Positions 39,047 through 45,846 of a stretch of DNA of 45,846 nt are shown piece after piece; the stretch's first letter is position 1; each line of letters opens with the position of its first letter. The stretch is from a virus. A model generated the notes under the pieces. That model saw only the letters and a list, made by a program, of their open reading frames with translations. It made no database searches and was not told where the DNA came from. The translations under genes were made by a program, and so were the position numbers. Location: positions 1 to 45,846 of IMG/VR virus record IMGVR_UViG_3300019890_000009, one strand, 5' to 3'.

Positions 39047-40999
39047 CTAAAACGCATTGGCGTCGGCGTTCATGCCGCCGGGGATTGCCGGGCCGGGGCG
39101 GAATGCGCTGCGCATGGCGGACTTCACCATGCTCTGTGCGTCGTTCGCGCCTTCCTGGAACCCGGCGTTCTGACTGTGCTGTTGCGAGGGTTGTCCCCCC
39201 ATCACGGAGGAGGGCTGGCCGTTCTGAAGAATCTGGTCCATCATCCCGCCCCCCTGGGGCTGAGCGACCTGCCCCTTGCTGTTCTGCGCCTGTGGCCCCA
39301 TCGCCTGCTGCTGCATCTGTTCTGTCTGGAACTGCGGGTCGTAGAAGACTTCTTCCATCCACTCGATCCCCGAGTCCTTGGCCATGCGGACGATCATCGC
39401 GGCGGCGTTGAACGGAATGCCCAGCGCCATGCAGATTTGCGCTGCGGCCATGACGGCGGGAAGAATCTTTTGGGCAAAGTCGTATGCCTGGGCCACGCGC
39501 GTCTTGGCGTCGACGCGGCCCATCGACTCCGGTTCAATCTTGAAAGTGAAGTCGATGAAGTCGCCGCGGCGGGCTTCGGGGGTTAAGACCACCTGGACTT
39601 CCTGCACGCTCGGCGGCATCCAGATCGCCTGTCCGCTGACCGGGTCAACCATCTGCTGGCCCGGCTGCTTCTGCCGCTGGATCAGCGGAATCTGCATGAG
39701 CGGATCAGTATGGAAGTACCATGCGCGGCGGCGGGCCTCATCGGCGGCGGCGACGTAGACCATGTCCTTCATGTCTTCGAGCGTGACGCCGGCGTTGTTG
39801 TTCAGAATCTGCGCGGCGGTGGCGCTCTTGGCGTCCACGCGCTGGCCACCCACCTGCTCGGGATTGCCGGCCATCATGTTGAACCACGCCTGAAGCGCGG
39901 CCAAATGGTTCTCGTTGCTGCTCTGCTGCCCGCCGAAGCTGAGCACCTTCACCGCATCAGGATCATCCACCGCGATCGCTTCACCATCGCCGGCGTTCTG
40001 AAGTTCTTTGGCGTCATCGCTGGCGGTGCGTTTGTAGGCGGTGATATCTTTCTGGCGCTCGGCCTGCTCAATGATTTTCTTGGCCATGCGGTTGGCCAGC
40101 ACATGCAGGTCGTTCCAGATGCCCACCATCGGGATTGGCAGCGGGTTGCCCGGCACCGGCGGCGTCAGCGCCAGCAGGGTATACGGGCCTTCCTTCACGC
40201 CGTAGTAGTCATCAATGCGAAGGTAGTCATCATAGACCACGTCAGCGGCGCCGGGGATGGTGACGATCGCGTTGGCGCTGGGCACCCATAGCTCGACGAT
40301 CTCCACGTCATCTTCAAACGCGGCGTTCTCCTCGATCTGGATGTTCCGCATCGACAGCGCGGACGCTTTGCTGTCCCGGTTGTCCGCGTTGTTCACGCCC
40401 GGCAGCCGCTCGATGAGATCGTTCTTATAAAGTCCAGACTCAAGTAGCACACGTCGAGGCACAGTAATGCGATCACCCATGTAGGCGGCGTCGCGGAACA
40501 TATGCTCGCGGCTATTAGGATCGACTACAAAATTATCGAAGTCAACCTTCTCAGTGTAGACAGTGCCGGGATCAATGTGGGCCTCCAGATCATCCATCGC
40601 CAGGATCGAGTCCGACGCGCACAGACCCGTCTTCATGATGCCCAGCGTAAAGATCGCATCGACGATGCACGCGCGGTACACGTCACGAATACGAATCTTC
40701 TGGTCATGCTGATCGAGCGCGAGGCCGAGCAGCGTGGCGTACTGCTTGGCTTGCAGGTACGGCGTCATGAGGGTGTGCTTGGGGAAATTCATGACCATCG
40801 TGGGCACGAGGATTCGCACCGCGTTGAAGATCATGTTGAGGGCGTTGTCTCCGACCGCGCCGCTGGGCTTGTCGTAGTACGCGCCGGTGTACTGATTCAG
40901 AAAGTGCAACCGGGCGGCGCGGAAGTTGGCGAGGCGTTCGAACCCGCGGTTCACCGCCTGCTGCAATTTCTTGGGGGAGACTTCCTGGGTTACAGGCAT
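39047..40999 (-). CDS. Portal protein (650 aa)
   Basis: Follows the terminase as usual. Long helices (LQQAVNRGFERLANFRAARL), VRILVPTMVMNFPKHTL, and a middle part with VGIWNDLHVLANRMAKKIIEQAERQKDI and AGNPEQVGGQ, consistent with podovirus-type portals of 600-700 residues. The last 100 residues are Gln/Pro/Met-rich (QQAMGPQAQNSKGQV), resembling the barrel and tail linker. It forms the ring through which DNA is packaged and ejected. Confidence 0.8.
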   Translation of the reverse strand: MPVTQEVSPKKLQQAVNRGFERLANFRAARLHFLNQYTGAYYDKPSGAVGDNALNMIFNAVRILVPTMVMNFPKHTLMTPYLQAKQYATLLGLALDQHDQKIRIRDVYRACIVDAIFTLGIMKTGLCASDSILAMDDLEAHIDPGTVYTEKVDFDNFVVDPNSREHMFRDAAYMGDRITVPRRVLLESGLYKNDLIERLPGVNNADNRDSKASALSMRNIQIEENAAFEDDVEIVELWVPSANAIVTIPGAADVVYDDYLRIDDYYGVKEGPYTLLALTPPVPGNPLPIPMVGIWNDLHVLANRMAKKIIEQAERQKDITAYKRTASDDAKELQNAGDGEAIAVDDPDAVKVLSFGGQQSSNENHLAALQAWFNMMAGNPEQVGGQRVDAKSATAAQILNNNAGVTLEDMKDMVYVAAADEARRRAWYFHTDPLMQIPLIQRQKQPGQQMVDPVSGQAIWMPPSVQEVQVVLTPEARRGDFIDFTFKIEPESMGRVDAKTRVAQAYDFAQKILPAVMAAAQICMALGIPFNAAAMIVRMAKDSGIEWMEEVFYDPQFQTEQMQQQAMGPQAQNSKGQVAQPQGGGMMDQILQNGQPSSVMGGQPSQQHSQNAGFQEGANDAQSMVKSAMRSAFRPGPAIPGGMNADANAF

Positions 41000-41007
41000 G
41001 GCAGTTC

Positions 41008-42918
41008 CTACTGGGCCGAGAAGTCAAAGCGGTCATTCCGCTTCCGATTCTTCTGGCGTTCCTGATGTTCTTTAAGTCGGGCTACAAACGACCGGGCGGG
41101 CGACACCCGTTCCTCGGTCTGATACTTGGGAGCGTCCATCACGCCGAGAACCGCGAGCATGTCGGCGATGACCCGGTCTCCGTGGCCCTTGCGAGCAGCG
41201 TCAGACTCTGCAACCAATTCAGCAGGTCCGATGCCGCCACCTGGGTAGCTGACGTAGGTAAGTGCTTCGTTAAGAGCGGCGAGTGAATGATTGACGATTC
41301 GACCGTGGGCGTAGGCGCGGCGAAGCTCGCCCAGGGCGGTGGCTTTCTTTTCAGGGGAGCTACGCCAGCCGTATCGCTTGCCCACCTTTTCTCGAATCGT
41401 CCCAGCTTGTCGATCAAAGTAGATGCGGGGATAGCGGCAGACGTGGACGAACTGCCGGCCGAAGTCGAGTCCTGGATCACCGTTGTTCTCCCATACGACC
41501 AGCGGAAGCCCGTTGCGACCGCCGGCCCACAGGGCAATGGCGCAGACCACGCGGGCAAACTCGTGTGGCGGCGTGGACGCATTGGCGTACTCGCCGATCT
41601 TCTCGCGCGTTTCATTGCAGATGATCGACACCGTCGAGTTGCTGGCGTTCTGCCCTTTGCTGATATCCACGCCCAGCGTGTACGTCTTGGATTGATCCGG
41701 CCGGCGCGAACTATCCAGGGCGCACCAGATCAGCAGATCGCCTTTCTCGGTGACGCGAATGCGGTCGAGCGCGCGGCGGCGCAGCGCTTCCATCACCTTC
41801 TCGTCGGAGGTATCTTTCTTCCAGGAGACGCCGATCACATGACGCGGCTTGCGGACGTAGAGTTTCTTGTGCTGCTCGATGATGATCGATTCGAAGAAAG
41901 TGTCGCCCGAACCGATATGATCCATATCCAGTTCGATCGCCATTTCCTTGGGGGTACGAACCTTCTCTTCAGCTTCATACCAGGGAGACGTGACCCGCCA
42001 GCGGCCGAGCTTGTCCTGCACCGCTTTGCGATTCGCGCCCTTCTCAGGATGTTCCCACCAGGGGAGGACGAACACCGGTATGGTGCCGCTCAATCGCCAC
42101 TGGCTAAACGTCGTGCCAGGACCATCGGGCGTAGAGCAGACCAGACGACAGGCGGTAACGTCCTTCGTAGAACGCTTAATACTTTCCGCCTCTTCAATCT
42201 TGGCAAACTCATCAAGGAAGATCGAAGTGCGACGATCAGATGATCCCGCCGTCGCATTGGCCGATTCACCATCGATACGAGCGCCGGTCGTTTGGTTGAC
42301 AAGGTGCAGCTTCTTCCGGTTCATCGCCGGCAGCATCCATTCAGGAAGCCGGCTGAGGATGTAGTCGATCTTGCCGAACAGCGTGCCGGGATTGCTGACC
42401 GGCCCGTGCGGGTAGTTCTTAATCAGTCCGTCGAGGCCATCAACCGCGTCTTCCTTGCGGGAGATCAGCAGGTGCGACTCGGACTCGCGAAACAGGAACC
42501 GATGCGTAAGGACGGCAATATGGTTCCATGTAGCCCCCATGTCACGGCTCTTGTCCGTGAGGAGCGATTCACCATCGTCGATGCCCGACTCAATTCGAAG
42601 GATGTGATCATCCTGGATAGCCCAGGTGACATACGGAAGGTGGACGTGCTCGGCCTGTTGAACTTCACCTGTGTTAGAAGGTTCAAATACCCGAAGCGTG
42701 AATGCGAACGTGTTAATCCAAAACAGAATCGACTGCGAAGCAGCGGTGTACAAATCGACTTGAAGCTCAGGATCATTTTCGGCGGCGGTCAATAGTTCGG
42801 CGCGCCAGCGCAGATTCGCTTCTGGTTCCTTGGGAATGCGAAGCCCCGTGATCGGACACTCCCAAACAGAAGGGGCGGCGATGACGGGTAGCGCAGGTTT
42901 TTCAATGAACAGGTTCAT
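41008..42918 (-). CDS. terL: Terminase large subunit (636 aa)
   Basis: Packaging motor. ATPase: a Walker A-like loop LLTDKSRDMGATWNH (about 119-133, R-D-M-G-A-T instead of the classic GKS), Walker B SIFLDEFAK (about 232-240), and C motif CSTPDGPGTT. Nuclease: YTLGVDISKGQNASNSTV (about 422-439), LVVWENNGDPG (about 476-486) and HGDRVIADML (about 592-601) supply the acidic metal ligands. ATG overlaps the preceding stop as ATGA. Confidence 0.88.
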   Translation of the reverse strand: MNLFIEKPALPVIAAPSVWECPITGLRIPKEPEANLRWRAELLTAAENDPELQVDLYTAASQSILFWINTFAFTLRVFEPSNTGEVQQAEHVHLPYVTWAIQDDHILRIESGIDDGESLLTDKSRDMGATWNHIAVLTHRFLFRESESHLLISRKEDAVDGLDGLIKNYPHGPVSNPGTLFGKIDYILSRLPEWMLPAMNRKKLHLVNQTTGARIDGESANATAGSSDRRTSIFLDEFAKIEEAESIKRSTKDVTACRLVCSTPDGPGTTFSQWRLSGTIPVFVLPWWEHPEKGANRKAVQDKLGRWRVTSPWYEAEEKVRTPKEMAIELDMDHIGSGDTFFESIIIEQHKKLYVRKPRHVIGVSWKKDTSDEKVMEALRRRALDRIRVTEKGDLLIWCALDSSRRPDQSKTYTLGVDISKGQNASNSTVSIICNETREKIGEYANASTPPHEFARVVCAIALWAGGRNGLPLVVWENNGDPGLDFGRQFVHVCRYPRIYFDRQAGTIREKVGKRYGWRSSPEKKATALGELRRAYAHGRIVNHSLAALNEALTYVSYPGGGIGPAELVAESDAARKGHGDRVIADMLAVLGVMDAPKYQTEERVSPARSFVARLKEHQERQKNRKRNDRFDFSAQ

Positions 42919-43139
42919 TTATCGTCGGCGGCTTTGTTCATCGACCAGCGGTAAAGTTCCACTTCGCTGGCGCGGCGCTGCTGGCACTTGGGGCAGGTAT
43001 TGACTTCGTTGAACTTATGAATCTCGTATGCGCAGCACCCGCACTTGCGGCACGTCCAGGTCTCGACGATCAGGATGCCCCCGCAGCCTTCCGCGGCGGT
43101 GATGACCTGCTCCAGCGTCATCCGATCAGGCTTGCTCAT
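42915..43139 (-). CDS. Small zinc-ribbon protein (74 aa)
   Basis: ATG at 43139 is the natural start (MSKPDRMTLEQVI). TWTCRKCGCCAYEIHKF and NTCPKCQQRRA provide CxxC pairs about 16 residues apart. Just upstream of the large terminase with an ATGA overlap, it might assist packaging or regulate late genes. Confidence 0.6.
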   Translation of the reverse strand: MSKPDRMTLEQVITAAEGCGGILIVETWTCRKCGCCAYEIHKFNEVNTCPKCQQRRASEVELYRWSMNKAADDK

Positions 43140-43533
43140 TGGAATCCTTGGCGGGTGGGCGAGGAATTTTGGGAGGTCCGACCGTGACAGCAGCGAGCTT
43201 GTTGATGCGGGCCTTGGCGAGATCGCGGACTTTGTCGGTGGCGCTGATCCGATCGACACTCTCGCTTTGAGCGATCGCAGCTTTTCCCTCAGTGCGTTCA
43301 AAGACGTACTGCATCGCCCACGCCACCGGCGGATGCGCGATCTCTTTCCGGTTGCCATCGTCATCACGCGTGGTCTCCACCCACCCCAGGGCCAGCTTCC
43401 AGATCAGTTCCGCCAGTGTCTGCGCGCGGGTGACGGGGGTGCCGTCATCCAGAACTGTGTGAACCTGCATCGCGAGCTTGCGTAGCTCATCGGTGAGGGC
43501 TTTGCCGCCGAGAATGCCGGGTGCCTTGGCCAT
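43126..43533 (-). CDS. Candidate terminase small subunit (135 aa)
   Basis: Assigned by position two genes before the large terminase, size and composition: N-terminal helices (ALTDELRKLAMQVHTVLDD, AQTLAELIWKLALGW) and a central helical stretch ending in a basic C-terminus. No helix-turn-helix is obvious, so this remains a positional guess. Its stop overlaps the zinc-ribbon start. Confidence 0.45.
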   Translation of the reverse strand: MAKAPGILGGKALTDELRKLAMQVHTVLDDGTPVTRAQTLAELIWKLALGWVETTRDDDGNRKEIAHPPVAWAMQYVFERTEGKAAIAQSESVDRISATDKVRDLAKARINKLAAVTVGPPKIPRPPAKDSNEQA

Positions 43534-43725
43534 TTAGTAAATCCAGTGTCCGCACAAATAGGCGACCGGCCTCAACAGGCGGGCGAGCCAAGTCCGGGCC
43601 ATGTAGCCGATCACCGCATCTGGAGGTAACTTCGGATACGGTGGACGGATTTGAACGTCCCAAAACTGCTCCCATCCCGCCGGGGTGCAATTCCACAACT
43701 CACGTTGGTACACACGACGGATCAT
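43534..43725 (-). CDS. Small hypothetical protein (63 aa)
   Basis: ATG overlaps the previous stop (TAATG). Aromatic-rich, MIRRVYQRELWNCTPAGWEQF and AVIGYMARTWLARLLRPVAYL. A competing frame (43487-43696) has no such coupling, so this one is preferred. Confidence 0.5.
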   Translation of the reverse strand: MIRRVYQRELWNCTPAGWEQFWDVQIRPPYPKLPPDAVIGYMARTWLARLLRPVAYLCGHWIY

Positions 43726-44162
43726 TAGAAGTTCCCGCCGGGGGTCAGCAGTTCACGCCATGTCGGACGCGGACCCTGCGTGGTTCCTTCCACGATGCGG
43801 CCATCACCGCTGACGTGGATGACCGCTGCGTTGGTGGACGTGAAAACCGAGGGCGTGACGCCCACCGGCATGCTGATCCCCTCCTTGCAGTCCAGATTCA
43901 GGCCGACCGCCGTATTGAAGCTGGCGATCAGCGTGCTGCTGGTAGCGCTGGTGGCCCCGGCGACGGCAGCGAGGAAGTCAGCGGTGCCGGAAGAAATCGT
44001 TCCTTCCAGGTTGTCGATGACCAGCCGTTCGGTGGACTTCAGCGGGCGCGCCACGAAATTGGCGTCCAGAATGACCAACGCCGCCGAGGCAACAGCCGCA
44101 GCGGTGGAGACGAGGGCAAGGTGAACATTTTCACCCTGGGTTGTCAGATTGTGCGCGGACAT
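43725..44162 (-). CDS. Hypothetical structural protein (145 aa)
   Basis: ATG at 44162 (MSAHNLTTQGENVHLAL) is preferred over the longer frame. Ala/Ser/Thr-rich strands and helices (TAAAVASAALVILDANF, TADFLAAVAGATSATSS) look like a small phage head or decoration protein. No family recognised. Confidence 0.55.
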   Translation of the reverse strand: MSAHNLTTQGENVHLALVSTAAAVASAALVILDANFVARPLKSTERLVIDNLEGTISSGTADFLAAVAGATSATSSTLIASFNTAVGLNLDCKEGISMPVGVTPSVFTSTNAAVIHVSGDGRIVEGTTQGPRPTWRELLTPGGNF

Positions 44163-44164
44163 GC

Positions 44165-44737
44165 TTACTCCGAAATGAATTCGAAAATGTTGCCAACCAC
44201 CGTGGGGTTTTCTTCCCACCGCGTCTTGGGAACTGGAAAATACAGAATGAGCGGTGTGAGCTTCAGCGCCGGCTGAGTAGTGGCGAGGGTGATCTTCCCA
44301 TCAAGACTATCAGGCAGGTATTCATGGTCGGGCACCAGCCAGACCAGATCGGGCGCGTAGTAGACGCCGGAAATCCCCAGGCGCTGGTGGCCACCGTTGC
44401 AACAGAGCAGAACAATAACCTTATCAGGGTATCGCTTCTGCTCGTACTTCACAACCTGCTGCACGGTCAGATACCGCATGCAGTCGGTCGCGGTGCAGTC
44501 CCATACTCCATTCAGGTGATCACCGCCGTGGCAGAGCACACCGACCGCATTCGGGAATCGCCGGCCGATCTCACGCTGCCATGCTGGCGCGTACAGACGC
44601 AGAGAAGGATCGAGCACTTCCATCACGACGGCGGGGCGCTGCTCGGTGATCTTCGGCAGCGACCATGCCCAGGTCATAAAGACCACTTCCAGGACGATCG
44701 CAAGGCAGAGCGCAACGGTGACAAAGTATTTACGCAT
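44165..44737 (-). CDS. Membrane-anchored protein with caspase-like His/Cys pattern (190 aa)
   Basis: ATG at 44737 is followed by KYFVTVALCLAIVLEVVFMTWAW, a membrane anchor. The outer part has NAVGVLCHGGDHL (His about 70) and DKVIVLLCCNGGHQ (Cys about 112-113), separated by about 40 residues, the spacing and strand context (hhhHG ... hhLhxCxxG) seen in caspase/CHAT-type cysteine peptidases. If the fold is right it would be a periplasmic or cytoplasmic protease tethered to the membrane. The two Cys between (WDCTATDC) might form a disulfide. Alternatives include an unrelated alpha-beta hydrolase. Confidence 0.5.
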   Translation of the reverse strand: MRKYFVTVALCLAIVLEVVFMTWAWSLPKITEQRPAVVMEVLDPSLRLYAPAWQREIGRRFPNAVGVLCHGGDHLNGVWDCTATDCMRYLTVQQVVKYEQKRYPDKVIVLLCCNGGHQRLGISGVYYAPDLVWLVPDHEYLPDSLDGKITLATTQPALKLTPLILYFPVPKTRWEENPTVVGNIFEFISE

Positions 44738-45632
44738 GGGCTTTCTCCACAAAGTCATCCATCGCATTCAGCATCAGTTGCTGGTCGGCCCCGACGACGG
44801 AGGTAAATTGCCAGGTAAGGGGCAGGTGCTGGGACCAGAGCCTACCGTGTTTAGCGGTGAGCTTGTCGGCATGGGGCTTCCAGTTGGGGTCTCCATATCC
44901 GCCGGTTGAAGCATGACACAGAGAAAGATCACAAGCGACGCCAATACGAATTCCACGCTGAAAAGCGCTGAAGCTAAAATCCACGTCGTAGCCATGAAAG
45001 CCTGGGCAAGTGTCTGGATCGAACCACGCGCGACCCGGCGTAAGCACGCCACGGTTGCACGCCATCCAGAAGCCGTCGATGACCTGGATGTTTTCAACGA
45101 GTCGATTGGGCACCCCATAGACGCTCAGCATGAACTGAACTTTGACACCCTCGGGCGTCTGCATCCCGACTTGATTCAGGACTTGACCTGCGACATGAGG
45201 TGGTCCAGCAGTGAACCATGCCGGGCCATCAAGGCGCGAGCTTCCGGCACCCCCGACGATATCAACGCGAGATAGATGCCGTCGTAGCTTTGCCGCAATC
45301 GGTCGTAAAGGTGCCGCGTCGTCGTGGCTGAAGATGACGTACTTGCCAACGGACTGGGCGAGTCCCCGGATGTATCCTTCGGCGATTCCAGTTGCGTCTT
45401 TGATTCGGATGATCTCATAGGCTTCACCGGCCAGCGCCACTGAATACGCGCCGCTCATAGCGTTGAACTTGTCGTCGTTGATAGAACAGACCACAACACT
45501 GAATTCAGGAATCCGAACGCTCGGCATCTTGGGAATAATCGCATCCATCAGATTCACCGGTGCCGGCGGGGGCACCTGCTTGCGATCCAGGGCCCGGTTC
45601 ACTGCGTCCGCAATCGAGTCCTTCGTGTTCAC
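44730..45632 (-). CDS. GT2-type glycosyltransferase (300 aa)
   Basis: GTG at 45632 follows TAG of the small membrane gene by overlap. Residues 44-130 (EFSVVVCSINDDKF, EIIRIKDATGIAEGY, KYVIFSHDDAAPL) fit the Glyco_tranf_2_5 group: a nucleotide-binding Rossmann core with an H-D-D metal motif. IDGFWMACNRGV and CPGFHGYDVDFSF match the acceptor and catalytic regions. Likely transfers a sugar to a virion protein or host polysaccharide. The neighbouring methyltransferase and GT9-like gene may belong to the same pathway. Confidence 0.78.
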   Translation of the reverse strand: MNTKDSIADAVNRALDRKQVPPPAPVNLMDAIIPKMPSVRIPEFSVVVCSINDDKFNAMSGAYSVALAGEAYEIIRIKDATGIAEGYIRGLAQSVGKYVIFSHDDAAPLRPIAAKLRRHLSRVDIVGGAGSSRLDGPAWFTAGPPHVAGQVLNQVGMQTPEGVKVQFMLSVYGVPNRLVENIQVIDGFWMACNRGVLTPGRAWFDPDTCPGFHGYDVDFSFSAFQRGIRIGVACDLSLCHASTGGYGDPNWKPHADKLTAKHGRLWSQHLPLTWQFTSVVGADQQLMLNAMDDFVEKAHA

Positions 45633-45738
45633 TATTCAAACTCCGAAAAATCCTGTCGAACTCCGCGCCGTATCTGGCTTGATCCACACGACGATATGTG
45701 TCGCCTTTGCCGGCGTCGGAATGGAAAGTCTTTGGCAT
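45505..45738 (-). CDS. Conserved small protein overlapping two other genes (77 aa)
   Basis: Begins MPKTFHSDAGKGDTYRRVDQ and continues ARYGAEFDRIFRSL, a pattern I associate with small phage proteins (D-x-G-K-G-D-x-Y ... Y-x-x-x-F-D-R-I-F). The remaining 38 residues lie in an alternative frame of the glycosyltransferase gene and look low in complexity. The start lies inside the membrane-protein frame. It is either a true overlapping gene or the sign of a frameshift. Confidence 0.45.
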   Translation of the reverse strand: MPKTFHSDAGKGDTYRRVDQARYGAEFDRIFRSLNSEHEGLDCGRSEPGPGSQAGAPAGTGESDGCDYSQDAERSDS

Positions 45739-45846
45739 GTTGCTTCCAGCGCTCGGCGGTCTCATGAACCTGCTGGCTGCTGGGCCGCTCGGCCCCGTCC
45801 CACCCGGCCAGTCCACCCTTCGGCACGCAAGCCCATAGCAGGCCCC
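45632..45846 (-). CDS. Small membrane protein, C-terminal part (5' end beyond the window end)
   Basis: Continuation of the membrane-protein frame at bases 1-170; bases 45720-45846 duplicate bases 1-127. The final 28 or so residues are arginine-rich and low in complexity and coincide with another frame (45505-45738) that looks better conserved, so the functional part may be the membrane segment and the first 35 residues after it. The TAG stop shares its last base with the GTG start of the next gene (TAGTG), suggesting coupled translation of the glycosyltransferase. Confidence 0.5.
   Translation of the reverse strand, partial: GLLWACVPKGGLAGWDGAERPSSQQVHETAERWKQHAKDFPFRRRQRRHISSCGSSQIRRGVRQDFSEFE
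45720..45846. repeat. Terminal direct repeat (assembly overlap), right copy
   Basis: Exact copy of bases 1-127. The ends cut through a leftward reading frame that is continuous only after circularisation (170 to 1, then 45719 to 45632), so the join is real. Confidence 0.93.

Noticed and set aside
1-45846. CRISPR array, insertion sequence, rRNA or integrase
   Set aside because: No regularly spaced repeats, transposase, rRNA-like stretch or recombinase motif was seen on either strand.

Overview
The window is a complete phage genome assembled from metagenomic-type data. Bases 45720-45846 repeat bases 1-127 exactly, so the molecule closes into a circle of 45,719 bp and the ends cut through a gene. 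A terminase, portal, scaffold, capsid, tail-hub and fibre set with no sheath, tube or tape-measure gene indicates a short-tailed (podovirus-like) double-stranded DNA phage. It carries its own family A DNA polymerase and primase-helicase but no RNA polymerase. No integrase or repressor was recognised, so a lytic lifestyle is more likely. Two glycosyltransferases suggest surface-sugar chemistry. The host cannot be named; sigma70-like promoter candidates suggest that host RNA polymerase is used.

Layout. Rightward early genes run from about 1.3 to 21.2 kb and leftward late genes from 45.7 kb (across the junction from about 0.5 kb) down to 21.1 kb. The arms diverge from a control region (about 0.4-1.3 kb) that looks more AT-rich than the rest and holds promoters, a long inverted repeat, repeated ATGTACA words and other hairpins. 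They converge at 21.1-21.25 kb, where two genes overlap tail to tail between hairpins.

Region 1.3-5.0 kb is an accessory block: tiny ORFs, a zinc-finger plus amidoligase protein, a small helical basic protein, an Ntn-type glutamine amidotransferase and an unknown protein. Most genes here are followed within about 10 bases by a GC-rich hairpin and several are preceded by a GAGTAG-like leader. Region 5.2-5.4 kb holds a promoter followed by a leader RNA that can fold as a three-way junction and has a competing pairing, like a riboswitch. Region 5.4-9.0 kb holds small phage proteins and an FkbM-type methyltransferase. Region 9.0-18.7 kb is the replication-recombination set: PolA, RuvC-like resolvase, RecB-like nuclease, RecA-like AAA_24 ATPase, GroES-like protein, probable DNA-binding partner, D5-type primase-helicase and a nucleotide pyrophosphohydrolase fusion. 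Region 18.8-21.2 kb holds a phosphoesterase, membrane proteins and an excisionase-like protein.

Late arm, in transcription order: small membrane protein (split by the contig ends), conserved small protein, GT2-type glycosyltransferase, membrane-anchored protein with a caspase-like His/Cys pattern, small proteins, terminase, portal, GT9-like glycosyltransferase, zinc ribbon, scaffold, capsid, beta-rich decoration-like protein, connector and tail-hub proteins, fibre, and three Gln-rich or very large proteins of ejection-protein type, ending with a holin-like protein. No endolysin was recognised. Three tRNA-like elements have good acceptor and T arms but abnormal anticodon loops.
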